A stretch of 64,000 nt of DNA from Myxococcales bacterium (GCA_947473045.1 CANJCO010000009.1:1-64000); one strand, 5' to 3'; shown: positions 41,293 through 52,020, counted from the stretch's first letter. Numbers and translations are program-made. Notes: generated by a model from the letters alone, not told the origin.

Positions 41293-43913
41293 GCGAGCTT
41301 ACCGACGAAGGCCTCGGAGTGGCCCGCTTCGGCGTCCTGCCACGCGAGGTACCACTCGCCTCTGATTCGCCCGGGCACGAGCGCCGGACGCGCGCTCTCG
41401 GTCGTGATCCTGGCGACCGAGCTGACGCCGACCACGCCTTCGCGGGTGAGCGCTCCCACCTTCACGCTCCCCTTTTCGAAGAATGCCACCATTACGCGGC
41501 CCTGTGCCGACACCCCGAGCGAAGGGTGCCCGCCGGTCGCGGTGAAGCGCTTGTGCCACACCACGCGGCCCTGTGCGGGCTCGATGAGCGCGACGCTGGC
41601 GCCGCCCTTTTCTTCATGCCACGAGACGAAGCAGCCCTCGGCCCCGCACGCGATCACCGGCGCGTCGCCCGGCGCTTTGTCCTCGCTGACGAGCTTCACG
41701 TCCATGCCGAGCTCGCGATCGCGTCGGCCGATGACGGTGCCGAACACCGGCTCGTCGAGACCGCGCGCGAGGTCCGACGAGTCGAGCGGCAGGCGCAGGC
41801 GGTTGACGAGATGCACCGCGTCGCGTTCGAGTTTGTAGGCCACAAACACGTTGTTGCTCGCGACCGCGACGCTCGGCGATCGCACGCTCACCAGCTTGCC
41901 GCCGCGAATCGGCGCGTAGTCGGTCAGGCGCACCTCGCGGCCGACGGGCTCGAGCTCGGAGGTGAGCTTGCGCAGAAAAATATCGTCGCCCTCGCGGTCG
42001 CGGTCGTCCTGCCACGCGACGATGTAGCCCTCGGGGACCTTGTCGATCGAAGGCCAGAAATTGCCCGCGCGCGCCGCGCCCACCAGAGCGCTCGGCCCCG
42101 CGATGCGCCCCCCTTCGTCGAGCCAGCGCACGCGCACGCCGGCCTCCCGTCCCGCCCGGTCGGAGTAGAGTAGCACCGTGCGGTCGCCGACCGGAAAGAG
42201 CACCGGCCGCGCGACCTCTCCGGCCTCGGGAGTGAGGTCGCGCACGGGCGAGACGGGCCGGCCAACGTCATCGAGGGTGATCGCGTACGCGTGGTCGTGC
42301 CCGGCCTGCTCGTGGTCGTCCGTCCACACCACGATGGGACCGCGCTTGCTTGAAACGATCGAGGGACGCCCCACAGGCATCGGCTTGTCGCTGAGGCGCG
42401 GATGCGAAAACATCGTCATCCGGCAAGGGCCGGTTCCGCTCGCCGCCGCGCGCGTCTGCTCGGTGAACGTGCGCGCGATCGTTACGGCCCCGAGGTCTGA
42501 GGCCTCCTTGAACTTGCGGTGCGAGCCGGCGAGATCGCCCTGCGCGAAAAACGCCTGCCCCTCGTGCAGCGCGGCCGCCCACTTCGGCTCCGCGTCGGGC
42601 GCCGGGGGAGCCTCGGGCGAATCGGACGGTGCACCGGCGGCGGTCGCGGTCGACGTGACCAGGGGCGTCCATACCTGCGGGCTGAGCATTGCACTGTACA
42701 CGTAAATCGCGCTGCCCGTTCCGCCAGCGAAAAGCAGCGCCGAAAACACGTAGCGCAGCACCGTCGGGCGGCGCTGCGGCGCGAACGCAAAGGCGGCAGG
42801 CGCCGGAGCGAACGGGCGTTCGGGCAGCGCTGCGACCGGCAAGGCTGCGGGTTCGAAGGCGGGGGGCCGCGGATTTGCTGGCGCCGGCGCAGGCGCCACG
42901 ATGCGAGGCGGCGCGGGCGCAGGCGGGGGCGCCACGCTGCGAGGCGGCGCGGGCGCCTGAGCGAGCGCGTCCATCACCGTGGCTTCTTCAAAGTCGACTG
43001 GCGGCGGCGGAGCGACCCGGCGCGGCCGGGCGAGCGCGAATTCGAGCGCGTCGGACAGCTCGCGCGCGTTCTGAAAGCGCCTCGCGACGTCGCGTTCGAG
43101 GGCCTTGACGAACCACGCGTCGAAGGCCGGCGGCAGGTCGGCGCGCGCACGCGACGGAACCGGGAGCGGGTGCGTGATGATGGCCGCGAACGTCATCGCG
43201 AGCCCCTGGTCCATCTCCCACACCGGACGACCGACCAGACACTCGTAGGCGATGCAACCCAGGGCCCAGAGATCGGACCGGTGGTCGGCGTCGCGCTGCC
43301 CGCGCACCTGTTCCGGCGACATGTACGCGGGCGTTCCGAAGACGGCGCCCTCGCGCGTGAGGCGCGCCGTTTTCTCATCGCCGGCGACCGGCGAGTAGAA
43401 TTTGGCGAGCCCGAAATCGAGCAACTTCACGACCTCGTCGCCGTCGTCGCCGCGCACGAGGAAAATATTTTCGGGCTTCAAGTCGCGGTGAATGATGCCG
43501 GCCGCGTGCGTCTTGACGAGGGCTTTTGAGCAGTGCGCGATCACGCGCAGCGTCGTAGGCACGTCGAGCACCCGCAGGCGCGCCATGCGATCGTAGAGGC
43601 TCTCGCCGACGAGCATCTCCATCGCGATAAACGGTCGCCCGTCCTCGAGCTTGCCCGAGTCGTAGATGTCGACGATGTGCGGGCTCTTTACGCTCGCGGC
43701 GGCCCGCGCCTCCCGAAAGAAACGCTCGATGACCACGCTCGACCCGGCGAGCTCCGACGCCAGCACCTTGATCGCGACCTTCTTGCCGAGCGCGAGATGA
43801 TCCGCCTCGTAAACCGCAGCCATGCCGCCGCGGCCGATCTCGCGCGTCACGCGGTACTTGCCCACGAGCAGCGCACCGACAGGGATGTTCGACTCGTTCT
43901 GGACGGGACGCAT
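41280..43913 (-). CDS. Membrane Ser/Thr protein kinase with sialidase-like propeller sensor
   Basis: The 877-residue protein has an N-terminal Hanks-type kinase (about 18-295) with ATP-binding Lys49, catalytic HRDLKPEN (142-149) and DFG (166-168), so it is active. A Pro/Ala-rich linker (300-385) and one transmembrane helix (about 386-408) follow. The periplasmic part has repeats of the type RPVLFPVG...VLLYSDRAG, FWPSIDKV...VAWQDDRDREGDDIF and ARPALVP...YLAWQDAEAG, a beta-propeller of sialidase or TolB-like repeats, likely a ligand sensor. The last 13 bases overlap the CPBP protease gene. It is divergent from a small histidine kinase gene. Confidence 0.9.
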   Translation of the reverse strand: MRPVQNESNIPVGALLVGKYRVTREIGRGGMAAVYEADHLALGKKVAIKVLASELAGSSVVIERFFREARAAASVKSPHIVDIYDSGKLEDGRPFIAMEMLVGESLYDRMARLRVLDVPTTLRVIAHCSKALVKTHAAGIIHRDLKPENIFLVRGDDGDEVVKLLDFGLAKFYSPVAGDEKTARLTREGAVFGTPAYMSPEQVRGQRDADHRSDLWALGCIAYECLVGRPVWEMDQGLAMTFAAIITHPLPVPSRARADLPPAFDAWFVKALERDVARRFQNARELSDALEFALARPRRVAPPPPVDFEEATVMDALAQAPAPPRSVAPPPAPAPPRIVAPAPAPANPRPPAFEPAALPVAALPERPFAPAPAAFAFAPQRRPTVLRYVFSALLFAGGTGSAIYVYSAMLSPQVWTPLVTSTATAAGAPSDSPEAPPAPDAEPKWAAALHEGQAFFAQGDLAGSHRKFKEASDLGAVTIARTFTEQTRAAASGTGPCRMTMFSHPRLSDKPMPVGRPSIVSSKRGPIVVWTDDHEQAGHDHAYAITLDDVGRPVSPVRDLTPEAGEVARPVLFPVGDRTVLLYSDRAGREAGVRVRWLDEGGRIAGPSALVGAARAGNFWPSIDKVPEGYIVAWQDDRDREGDDIFLRKLTSELEPVGREVRLTDYAPIRGGKLVSVRSPSVAVASNNVFVAYKLERDAVHLVNRLRLPLDSSDLARGLDEPVFGTVIGRRDRELGMDVKLVSEDKAPGDAPVIACGAEGCFVSWHEEKGGASVALIEPAQGRVVWHKRFTATGGHPSLGVSAQGRVMVAFFEKGSVKVGALTREGVVGVSSVARITTESARPALVPGRIRGEWYLAWQDAEAGHSEAFVGKLACSN

Positions 43914-44009
43914 GACGGGAAAAGTGTGGACGGAGCCTCCTCCATCGTAGCGTAGTTTGGCCGCGGATTGGCGCTTTGATTGGCGCGCGATGCGCTAGCG
44001 TACCGGCGC

Positions 44010-44666
44010 GTGGAGGGCAGCAGCGACAAACGCCGGATGACCCTGCGCGAGCTCGCGTCGCTGGGCGAGGTGTCTGCCGAGATCGCGCATGAGCTCCGCA
44101 ACGCGCTGCTCGTGATCTCGGCCAGCGCCTACCTCGCGGCGCGCGATCCGGCTGCCTCCGCGCCCCATCTCGCCAAGATCGAGCGCAACACGCGCGCGGC
44201 GCAGAGCATCGTAGACGGCATGCTCGCGCTGGTCCGCGGAGACGCGCTCGTGACGGAAGAGCTGCCGCTTCGCGCGGTGCTCGCTGACGCACGCGCGGGG
44301 CTCGGCGACGGGGCCGCCATTTTCGAAGATCACGTCGATGATTGCATCATACATGCACATGCCGCTCTGTTGCCGCGCGTGTTTCGCTGCCTGTACGAAA
44401 ACGCATCGCAAGCCTCGGCGCCGGCCACGCCGCGCATCATCACCACCGCGACGCGCGAGGGCGCGCGCACGGTCATCGAGGTGAGCGACGACGGCCCGGG
44501 CGTCCCCGAGGCGATCGCGGGCAGCGTGTTCGAGCCGCTCGTTTCGGCCCGCGAAGGCGGCACCGGGCTGGGCCTGTCGCTTTGCCGGCGCATCGTCGCC
44601 GCGCACCATGGCGTGCTGTCGCTCGAGCCGGCGGCGCAGGGCGCGCGTTTCCGCGTCGTTATCTGA
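44010..44666 (+). CDS. Small soluble sensor histidine kinase
   Basis: The 218-residue kinase has a dimerisation helix with phospho-acceptor His in SAEIAHELRNALL. The N-box is weakly conserved (FRCLYENASQA), followed by G1 (DDGPGVPE) and G2 (EGGTGLGLSLCRRIV). No sensor domain or membrane helix exists, so it must be controlled through partners. No response regulator adjoins. Starts GTG 44010, TTG 43980 and ATG 44037 are all possible; I favour GTG 44010. It lies 30 bases before uvrA. Confidence 0.82.
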   Translation: MEGSSDKRRMTLRELASLGEVSAEIAHELRNALLVISASAYLAARDPAASAPHLAKIERNTRAAQSIVDGMLALVRGDALVTEELPLRAVLADARAGLGDGAAIFEDHVDDCIIHAHAALLPRVFRCLYENASQASAPATPRIITTATREGARTVIEVSDDGPGVPEAIAGSVFEPLVSAREGGTGLGLSLCRRIVAAHHGVLSLEPAAQGARFRVVI

Positions 44667-44696
44667 TCCCACAAGCCCCCGAGAGCCACCCCCCGC

Positions 44697-47600
44697 ATGC
44701 ACGACATCCGCCTTCGCGGCGCCCGCACCCACAATCTGCAGGGGATCTCCCTCGATTTGCGCGCCGGCGAGCTGGTCATGGTCACCGGCCCGAGCGGCGC
44801 CGGCAAGAGCTCGCTCGCGATGGATACGCTCTACGCCGAGGGGCAGCGGCGGTTCGTCGAGAGCTTCAGTCCTTACGCGCGGCAGTTTCTTGAGCGCCTG
44901 GAGCGACCGCCCATCGACTCGCTCGATCCGATCGCGGCGACGGTGGCCGTCGACCGCCGCGCGCCGGTCAAGTCGAGCCGTTCCACCCTCGCGACGATGG
45001 CGGATCTCGAGCCCTATCTGGCCGCGCTGTTCGCCAAGGAATCACGCCCGGTGTGCCCTGACTGCGGGGTGATCGCCGAAGAGACCAGCGCCGCGAGCGC
45101 CGCCACGCGCGTGCTCGCAGAAGCGACCGGCGCGCCGCGAGCCGTCGTAGCCTACGCGCTCCGCCCCGAGAGTCCCGACCACTTCCTCGAGCTTCGCGAG
45201 TCGCTCGCGAGAGACGGCTTCGTGCGTTTGGTCATCGGTGGCGAGACGCGCGATCTCGATCTCGTGCGACCCAGCGACGCGCTCGCGCAGGGAGCCGATC
45301 CGCACGTGGTCGTAGACCGACTCAAGCTTGAGCCCGCGAGCCGGCGCCGCATTCAGCAGGCCATCGAGAGCGCATGGGAGCGCAGCTCCGGCCGAGCCCG
45401 GGTCGACGTAGCGGGCGGCCCATCGATGACCCTCGCCCGAGGCCTCGTGTGCCCCTCGTGCGCGCGCACGTTTCAACCCGCGGCGGCGGGGCTGTTTTCG
45501 TACAACTCGGCGCTCGGCGCCTGCGGGGGCTGCAAGGGCTTCGGTCGCGTCATCGCCGTCGACTGGGAGAAGGTCATCCCCGACCCGAAAAAGTCCCTCG
45601 CGAAGGGCGCGATCAAGCCGTGGGGCGGAACATCCGCCGAGTCGGAGCGCGAGCTGCTCAAGGAGTTTTGCACGCGCAAAAAGATTCCGATGGACGCTGC
45701 CTGGGAGCGCCTGACCGCAGCGCACCAAGCGCTCGTGATCGACGGCGAGGGCACCTGGACTTCCGGCAAGTATCCCGGCGTCCGCGCGTGGTTCAAATGG
45801 CTCGAGACGCGCACTTACAAAATGCATGTGCGCGTATTTTTGGCGCGCTACCGCGAATATTCAGTGTGCGACCAATGCCACGGCGCGAGGCTCAACGCGA
45901 GCGCGCTCGCCTATCGCATCGCGGGCAGAAACCTCGGAGCGTGGCACACGCTGACGGTGCGCGAAGCCCTCGCGCTGATCGCGACCGTCTCTCCGCGCGA
46001 CGCGCAGGGCAAGCTGGCCAGGAGCGAGCTCGCCGCGAGGCTCGGCTACCTGGAGACCGTCGGGCTCGGCTATCTCGGCCTCGATCGTCAGGCGCGCACC
46101 CTCTCGGGCGGCGAGGCGCAGCGAGCCGGACTCACGACCGCCCTGTCAGCCACGCTCACCGGAGCGCTGTTCGTCCTCGACGAGCCTACCGTCGGCCTGC
46201 ACCCTACCGACGTTCCGAGGCTCAACGTCGCGATGCGTGAGCTCGCCCAGGCCGGCAACGCAGTGCTCGTCATCGAGCACGACGAGCGCGTGATTCGAGC
46301 GGGCGATCGCGTGATCGAGCTGGGCCCCGGGGCGGGCAAGAGCGGCGGGCATGTGCTGTTCGACGGCACGCCAGCGGCGCTCGCCGAGCGCACCGACACG
46401 CCCACGGGACGCGCGTGGTCGCGGCCGCACGACGTCGCGCGGACGCCACGAAAAGCAGCCGCGCAGCTCGCGATCCGCGGAGCCAGCGAGCACAACCTCA
46501 AGAGCGTCGACGTCGATGTGCCGCTCGGCGTCCTGTGCGCCATTTCGGGTCCGAGCGGCTCGGGCAAATCTTCGCTCGCCCGCGACATCGTTTATCGCGG
46601 CGTCGCCAGGGCGCTCGGCGACACCACCGTCGCCAGGTCGGGCTCCGTTCGCTCGCTGACCGGCTGCGACCAACTCTCACGCGTGGTGCTCGTCGATCAG
46701 TCGCCGCTCGGGCGGACGGCGCGCGGAAATGCTGCAACCTACACCAAAGCGTGGGACCGGATTCGGGCGCGCTTCGCAGCCGAGCCTGCGGCGCTTCACG
46801 GTGGTCTGACGCCCGCCCATTTTTCGTTCAACGTCGCCGGCGCCGGGCGCTGCGAGGCGTGCGCGGGCGAGGGCTACGAGACGATCGAGATGCAGTTTCT
46901 CGCCGATGTGTCGCTGCTGTGCGCAGTGTGCCACGGCAAGCGCTTCACACCCGCCGTGCTCGAGGTGCGCCATCGCGGACTGTCGGTGGCCGACGTGCTC
47001 GCGATGACGATCGAAGACTGTCTCGCCACGTTCGATTCGCGCGAGTCCGATGATCCCGTCTTCGGGCGGGCGCTCCGCCCGTGCGTGCGCGTCGGGCTTG
47101 GCTACCTCCCGCTCGGGCAGCCGCTGTCAACGCTGTCGGGCGGCGAGGCGCAGCGTCTCAAGCTCGCGCGCGCGCTTTCGGAACGCGCGGCCCGGACGCT
47201 GTTTGTGCTCGATGAGCCGAGCGCGGGACTCCACGCGCAGGACACCCGCCACGTCATCGACGCGATGCACGCCCTCGTCGACGACGGCGCGAGCGTGGTC
47301 GTGGTCGAGCACGATCTCGACGTGCTCCGGGCGGCCGACTGGCTCATCGACCTCGGTCCGGACGCAGGGCCCGACGGAGGAGAAATCGTCGCGCAGGGCA
47401 CCCCTCTCGAGGTCGCGGCCTGTGGCTCGCGCACCGGCAGGGCGCTGTCTGACGCGAGCGCTGAGGTCGCGTCTGCGCCGCTCCGTCGCGAGCCTGCGAA
47501 AGCCGCCATCGTCGTGGAGCGCGCGCGCGAGCACAACCTGAAGGCGGTGAGCTGCGAGATCCCGCACGGCAAGCTGTGCGTCGTGACCGGTCCGAGCGGA

Positions 47601-50003
47601 TCGGGAAAATCGTCGCTCGCCTTCGACGTCGTCTTCGCCGAGGGACAGCGACGGTTCATGGAAACGCTGACGCCGTACGCGCGCCAGTTTCTGCCGACGC
47701 TGCCCCGCCCCGAGGTCGATCGTGTGGTCGGCGTTCCGCCCTCGGTCGCCCTCGAACAGCGCACCACGCGCGGAGGCGCCAACTCGACCGTCGCGACGGT
47801 GACTGAAGTGGCGCACTACCTGCGGCTGCTGTTCGCGAAGCTCGGAGAAATGCGCTGCCCCGCGTGCGACACGGTGGTGGCGCCGAGCGCGCCCGACGAC
47901 CTGTTCGAGCGCCTCGTGACCACCCCGTCGGCAGACAATCACACGCTGTACGCGCCGGCTGTGCGCGCCCGCAAGGGCACCTATCTCGACGTGCTCACCG
48001 CGGCCTCGCGCGGAGGCGTGCAGACTGCACGTATCGACGGCGCGATCGTCGGCATCGATCCGCCGCCGCGCCTCGCGAAGACGAAGGAGCACACGATCGA
48101 CCTCATCGTGTATTTCGGCCCGCTCGCCAAGCTCACGCGGGCAGCGTTCGATCGCGCGCTCGCGTGGGGTTCGGGCGCGCTGCGAATCGCGGACGGTTCG
48201 CCGTCGGGCGCTACCGACGCGTCCGAGCGCCTGGTGTCGACCGCGCGCGCGTGTCCGGCCTGCGGCACCGGAGTGCCCGAGCTCGATCCGAGGTGGTTTT
48301 CGTTCAACACGAAGCAGGGCCAATGCGAGGCCTGCGAAGGGTCGGGCGTGCGCGGCGGACCGGTCGCCGCTGAGGCCGGCGAGACGAAGCGCTGCCCCGC
48401 GTGCGCCGGCACCAGGCTCGCGCTCGTGCCGCGCAAAGTTCAGCTGTTCGGCAGCACCTATTCCGAAGCGACCGCGCTGGACGTGAGCGCGGCCCACGCG
48501 CTCGTTTCGTCGTGGCGCTTCCATGGCAAGGCAGCGCTCATCGGTGCGGCGCCTCACGCCGAGCTGCTCCGCCGGCTCGCGTTCGCCCGCGATGTGGGTC
48601 TGGGGTATCTGGCGCTCGACCGCGCGGCGGCCACGTTATCCGGAGGCGAAATGCAGCGCCTTCGGCTCTCGGCGCAGCTCGGCAGCGGGCTCACCGGCGC
48701 GCTGTACGTGCTCGACGAGCCCACCATCGGCTTGCACCCGCGCGACACCCGACGACTCATCGACAACCTGCGCGCGCTGACTGCTTCCGGCTCCACGGTG
48801 CTGGTCGTAGAGCACGACGCCGACACCATTCGCGCCGCCGATCACCTCATCGATCTGGGGCCCTCGGGAGGGCGCGCCGGTGGCCAGATCATCGCCGCCG
48901 GACCCGCCGCGGACGTGCTCGCGCAGGCCGATTCGCCTACGGCGCAGGCGATCGCTGAGCCCATCCGGGCGTGGCGTACGACGCTGGCGCCGCCGAAGCA
49001 CGAGCTGGTTCTGACCGGCGCGCGCGCACACAACCTGAAAGACGTGACCCTTCGCATTCCGCTGGGGCGAATGACCGTGGTCGCCGGCGTGAGCGGCTCG
49101 GGCAAGAGCACGCTCGTGCGGCGAGTCTTGTACCCGGCCCTGCGACGCGCACTCGGGCTTGTCGCAGACGCGCCAGGGGCGCACGGCAAGCTCACGGGCC
49201 ACCAGCACGTGCAGCGCGCTCTGGCGGTCGACCAGTCCCCAATCGGCCGAACGCCCCGAAGCGTGCCTGCGACCTTTCTCGGCATCTGGGACGAGCTTCG
49301 CAAGCTCTTCGCCGGCCTTCCCGAAGCGAAAATCCGCGGGTATTCGGCCGCGCGTTTCTCCTTCAACACGCCCAAAGGCGGGCGGTGTCCGGCGTGCGAA
49401 GGCCAGGGCGCGATCGTCAGCGAAATGGCTTTTTTGCCCGACGTCGTCTCGCCCTGCGAAACCTGCGGAGGCACACGCTTCGAGCCGGCCACGCTCGAGA
49501 TCACGTACGCCGGCCGATCCATCGGCGACGTGCTGCATCTGTCAGCCGAGGAGGCCGCCGAAGTCTTCGTCGCCCATCCAAAAATCGCGCGTCCGCTCGC
49601 GACCCTTCGCGATCTCGGGGTCGGCTACCTGCAGCTGGGGCAAGGCTCGCACACGCTCTCCGGCGGAGAGGCGCAGCGGCTGAAATTAGCCGCAGAACTC
49701 ACCGCGGGCTCCGCGCACGAGCCGACCGTCTACGTCCTCGACGAGCCCACCACCGGCCTGCACCTGTCGGACGCGCGGCGCCTCGTGGCGGTGCTGGACC
49801 GACTCGTGGCGCGCGGCGACACGCTCGTGATTGTGGAGCATCACCCCGACGTGATCGCCTCGGCCGACCACGTCATCGAGCTCGGTCCCGACGGGGGCAC
49901 CGCGGGCGGAACCATTGTCTACGAGGGCACGGCCGCGAAGCTTGGTCGCGCGAAAACGGCTACGGGACGCTTCTTCGCGTCCCTGCGCGCGTCCCTGCCC
50001 TGA
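44697..50003 (+). CDS. uvrA: Double-length UvrA with four ATPase cassettes
   Basis: The 1768-residue protein is twice the usual ~940. It has four Walker A motifs (about 31 GPSGAGKSS, 618 GPSGSGKSS, 965 GPSGSGKSS, 1464 GVSGSGKST) and four LSGGE signatures (about 469, 813, 1314, 1654), each with a DEP Walker B. The order is NBD1-NBD2-NBD1'-NBD2'. Both halves keep the EGQRRF...YARQFL segment and CxxC zinc sites, including CEACAGEG...CAVCHGKRF in the first half and CPACEGQG...CETCGGTRF in the second. UvrA normally works as a dimer finding DNA damage for UvrB; here the dimer appears covalent. A boundary lies near residue 940. The ATG has a weak ribosome-binding site. Confidence 0.93.
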   Translation: MHDIRLRGARTHNLQGISLDLRAGELVMVTGPSGAGKSSLAMDTLYAEGQRRFVESFSPYARQFLERLERPPIDSLDPIAATVAVDRRAPVKSSRSTLATMADLEPYLAALFAKESRPVCPDCGVIAEETSAASAATRVLAEATGAPRAVVAYALRPESPDHFLELRESLARDGFVRLVIGGETRDLDLVRPSDALAQGADPHVVVDRLKLEPASRRRIQQAIESAWERSSGRARVDVAGGPSMTLARGLVCPSCARTFQPAAAGLFSYNSALGACGGCKGFGRVIAVDWEKVIPDPKKSLAKGAIKPWGGTSAESERELLKEFCTRKKIPMDAAWERLTAAHQALVIDGEGTWTSGKYPGVRAWFKWLETRTYKMHVRVFLARYREYSVCDQCHGARLNASALAYRIAGRNLGAWHTLTVREALALIATVSPRDAQGKLARSELAARLGYLETVGLGYLGLDRQARTLSGGEAQRAGLTTALSATLTGALFVLDEPTVGLHPTDVPRLNVAMRELAQAGNAVLVIEHDERVIRAGDRVIELGPGAGKSGGHVLFDGTPAALAERTDTPTGRAWSRPHDVARTPRKAAAQLAIRGASEHNLKSVDVDVPLGVLCAISGPSGSGKSSLARDIVYRGVARALGDTTVARSGSVRSLTGCDQLSRVVLVDQSPLGRTARGNAATYTKAWDRIRARFAAEPAALHGGLTPAHFSFNVAGAGRCEACAGEGYETIEMQFLADVSLLCAVCHGKRFTPAVLEVRHRGLSVADVLAMTIEDCLATFDSRESDDPVFGRALRPCVRVGLGYLPLGQPLSTLSGGEAQRLKLARALSERAARTLFVLDEPSAGLHAQDTRHVIDAMHALVDDGASVVVVEHDLDVLRAADWLIDLGPDAGPDGGEIVAQGTPLEVAACGSRTGRALSDASAEVASAPLRREPAKAAIVVERAREHNLKAVSCEIPHGKLCVVTGPSGSGKSSLAFDVVFAEGQRRFMETLTPYARQFLPTLPRPEVDRVVGVPPSVALEQRTTRGGANSTVATVTEVAHYLRLLFAKLGEMRCPACDTVVAPSAPDDLFERLVTTPSADNHTLYAPAVRARKGTYLDVLTAASRGGVQTARIDGAIVGIDPPPRLAKTKEHTIDLIVYFGPLAKLTRAAFDRALAWGSGALRIADGSPSGATDASERLVSTARACPACGTGVPELDPRWFSFNTKQGQCEACEGSGVRGGPVAAEAGETKRCPACAGTRLALVPRKVQLFGSTYSEATALDVSAAHALVSSWRFHGKAALIGAAPHAELLRRLAFARDVGLGYLALDRAAATLSGGEMQRLRLSAQLGSGLTGALYVLDEPTIGLHPRDTRRLIDNLRALTASGSTVLVVEHDADTIRAADHLIDLGPSGGRAGGQIIAAGPAADVLAQADSPTAQAIAEPIRAWRTTLAPPKHELVLTGARAHNLKDVTLRIPLGRMTVVAGVSGSGKSTLVRRVLYPALRRALGLVADAPGAHGKLTGHQHVQRALAVDQSPIGRTPRSVPATFLGIWDELRKLFAGLPEAKIRGYSAARFSFNTPKGGRCPACEGQGAIVSEMAFLPDVVSPCETCGGTRFEPATLEITYAGRSIGDVLHLSAEEAAEVFVAHPKIARPLATLRDLGVGYLQLGQGSHTLSGGEAQRLKLAAELTAGSAHEPTVYVLDEPTTGLHLSDARRLVAVLDRLVARGDTLVIVEHHPDVIASADHVIELGPDGGTAGGTIVYEGTAAKLGRAKTATGRFFASLRASLP

Positions 50004-50008
50004 GCCGC

Positions 50009-50227
50009 TCAGCCGAGCACATTCAGCGCGCGACCCAGGTCGGCACCTGCTACCGGCTGATTGACGCCCAGCTGCGCGCGGACGGCCCGCTCCCCCTGCG
50101 CGGATGCCGCGTCTGCACGGCGAATGCCCGCAGGGCCGTCTTTCGCGTGCGCCGGATCGACGCCGCGCTTGGCGAGCGCCTCGTCGGAGCAGTCGCGGCA
50201 AACGTAGCCATTGACCATCGCAATCAT
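50009..50227 (-). CDS. Small CxxC protein of unknown function
   Basis: The 72-residue product has one CxxC (VCRDC, early) in MIAMVNGYVCRDCSDEALAK, then a charged segment, and no further Cys or membrane helix. It is not recognised. The start ATG 50227 has GGAGG four bases upstream, which supports a real gene. It converges on uvrA with five bases between stops. A single CxxC may bind metal as a dimer or be redox active; this is inference. Confidence 0.5.
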   Translation of the reverse strand: MIAMVNGYVCRDCSDEALAKRGVDPAHAKDGPAGIRRADAASAQGERAVRAQLGVNQPVAGADLGRALNVLG

Positions 50228-50322
50228 CGGCGCCTCCGGCACGATCACAGGCCGCCGGCGGCCTGGGACCCTGTGCTTACTGAGTTACGCACGAGCGTGG
50301 CGCCCGGTTTCGGTAAAAGCGA

Positions 50323-50643
50323 TCAGTCGCAGGCGACGTCGTCGAACTCGACCGCGGTCGCCGTGACGTTGGCTGCGAGGCGAGCGCCGCCGAGGTGGTG
50401 CTTGACCGCGCCAGTCGCGACGAACGTGCTCTTGGTGCGCGGGACGGTGAACTTGACGGTCACTTCCGTACCCACGGGCAGGTTCGGCGGAAGGTCGACG
50501 AGAATGCCGCCGGCAGACACGTTGTGAGCCGTGCTGATGTGCTCACCGAGAGACGCGGTCGAAACGCTGACCGAGAAGTCCTGCTCGATGCGGCTGGCGC
50601 GACGACGGTTGTTGGTGCTGGTTGCGGCTGCTTTGATCGACAT
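50323..50643 (-). CDS. PilZ-domain protein
   Basis: The 106-residue protein is a single PilZ domain that would bind cyclic di-GMP. The RxxxR-type start (RRRASRIEQDF) and NxSxxG (HNVSAGGI) are present, with the following strand pattern. It may act as a c-di-GMP receptor for enzymes such as the FHA-GGEEF cyclase. The start ATG 50643 has AGGAG eight bases upstream. It is the first gene of a small regulatory group. Confidence 0.88.
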   Translation of the reverse strand: MSIKAAATSTNNRRRASRIEQDFSVSVSTASLGEHISTAHNVSAGGILVDLPPNLPVGTEVTVKFTVPRTKSTFVATGAVKHHLGGARLAANVTATAVEFDDVACD

Positions 50644-50720
50644 GGTGCGGGCTCCTGCTGCAGGTGGAACCCTGCAAGCTACCGATCGGCACGGGCAGTG
50701 GCCAAATTAGCGGCGGGGCT

Positions 50721-51317
50721 TCACTTGGCGGGCGGCCATTTGATGCCCGACTTTTCGAGGACCTCCTGCAGATTCAACTCACCGGTCAGCACCGTGGGCG
50801 AGTCTTCAAAACGTCCGGCGGGCGCGTTGCCAACGATCACGCCCGTGGCCGCGGCGCCGTAGTCGCCACGCACCGCCGCGAAGATGCGCACCGTCATGGA
50901 GACGCCTCCGCCGAGGGTGATCACGTCGCCGTCGGAGAGCTCGACCGCGTCGCGAATGCGCGCGCCGTTGACGAAGGTGCCGTTGGTGCTCGCGAGATCG
51001 CGGATCATCACGCTGTAGCCGTGTTTGCGAACGACGCAGTGGCGCTTGCTCACCAGCGGATAGGCGGGGCGCACATCACACCCGGTCCCGCGTCCGATCG
51101 TCAGCGCCTTGTCACGGACCGCGATCTCACGCTGCTCCCCCGCGCCCTGCGTGACCTCGAGCGTGGCGTACACCGCGACCGATATCTGACGCTGCTCGAG
51201 CAGCTCCGCGAGCCGCAACGTGAGCGGCGAGCCGCCCTTCAAAAGCAGCACGCCGTTTTCGTCGTAGAGGGGATAGCGGAGAACCGTTCCCGTGGTGATC
51301 GAATTGCTTTCCGTCAT
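50721..51317 (-). CDS. FHA-domain protein
   Basis: The 198-residue cytoplasmic protein begins with a short alpha/beta part (YPLYDENGVLLLKGGSPLT) of PilZ-linker-like or unknown kind. An FHA domain (about 85-160) has IGRGTGCDVR, SKRHCVVRK and DLASTNGTFVNG. FHA domains bind phosphothreonine. The C-terminal part (VLEKSGIKWPPAK) is unrecognised. ATG 51317 is preferred over 51407 because it precedes conserved sequence. It diverges from the AAAPKK-tail protein. Confidence 0.85.
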   Translation of the reverse strand: MTESNSITTGTVLRYPLYDENGVLLLKGGSPLTLRLAELLEQRQISVAVYATLEVTQGAGEQREIAVRDKALTIGRGTGCDVRPAYPLVSKRHCVVRKHGYSVMIRDLASTNGTFVNGARIRDAVELSDGDVITLGGGVSMTVRIFAAVRGDYGAAATGVIVGNAPAGRFEDSPTVLTGELNLQEVLEKSGIKWPPAK

Positions 51318-51537
51318 GCGTCGGCGCTTCGGTGGGACGCTCGCCGGGCGCGCATGGCTCGAAAGAGCGAACCACTCGATCGGACGACGTTCGGCCTGCG
51401 CTGTCAACCCCGCCCGCCCCGCCGAACGCTGCGCGCTGCGCCTTCAGACTTGAGCGCGGGCGCGCGAGGCACGATAGTGCGCGCCGCGCAGGCCGTCCCC
51501 TGGCCCCAACGCGCGAAAAAAAGAAGAGAGAACGACG

Positions 51538-52020
51538 ATGAAGAGCGACGTCTGGCTGCGCGGATTTCTGGCGAGCGTGGGTGCGGCTGCAAGCGAAGAA
51601 CCGTTCGATACGGGGCGCAAGCTGCCCGCGTTCGTCGACCTGCTGAGCGACCTCGAGTGGCTGCTGGTCATCCTGTCGATCGAGACCGAGCTGAAGGTCG
51701 ATGTGCCCGAGAAGCTCGCCGGCAGCCGAAGCGTCACGATCGCCCAGTTCATCGAGCGTGTCGCCGCGTTGCCGAAGGTGAAGCATCCCTACTGGAACCT
51801 CAACCGGTTCGGCGCGTTGACCTCCGCGATCCTTGAGCTCGATCATCCGGCCAAAGAGGCCGCCGCTCCCAAAAAGGCCGCCGCTCCCAAAAAGGCCGCC
51901 GCTCCCAAAAAGGCCGCCGCTCCCAAAAAGGCCGCCGCTCCCAAAAAGGCCGCCACTCCCAAAAAGGCCGCCGCTCCCAAAAAGGCTGCCGCTCGCAAGA
52001 CGTCGCCCGCGAAGCGCTGA
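51538..52020 (+). CDS. Acyl-carrier-like protein with AAAPKK repeat tail, no pantetheine serine
   Basis: The 160-residue protein has an N-terminal domain (about 1-105) and a basic tail. Residues 37-59 align with the ACP core (SDLEWLLVILSIETELKVDVP against D-S-L-D-T-V-E-L...E-I-P); the phosphopantetheine Ser position is Asp38. The tail (about 108-150) is seven AAAPKK-type units (one AATPKK), resembling histone H1 tails that bind DNA or RNA. It should not carry an acyl group. ATG 51538 has AGAAGAGAG upstream. It lies between an FHA gene and an FHA-sigma-54 activator. The fold call rests on short alignment. Confidence 0.7.
   Translation: MKSDVWLRGFLASVGAAASEEPFDTGRKLPAFVDLLSDLEWLLVILSIETELKVDVPEKLAGSRSVTIAQFIERVAALPKVKHPYWNLNRFGALTSAILELDHPAKEAAAPKKAAAPKKAAAPKKAAAPKKAAAPKKAATPKKAAAPKKAAARKTSPAKR
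51859..51984 (+). repeat. Seven 18-bp tandem repeats encoding AAAPKK
   Basis: Seven tandem copies of the 18-bp unit GCCGCCGCTCCCAAAAAG run without gaps; the sixth has one change (GCC ACT CCC). A degenerate eighth unit follows. In-frame units of 18 bp would expand or contract by slippage, so tail length may vary among strains. Confidence 0.93.

Noticed and set aside
51859-51984. Possible CRISPR array in the AAAPKK repeat tract
   Set aside because: Units are 18 bp, contiguous with no spacers and encode an in-frame protein tail.
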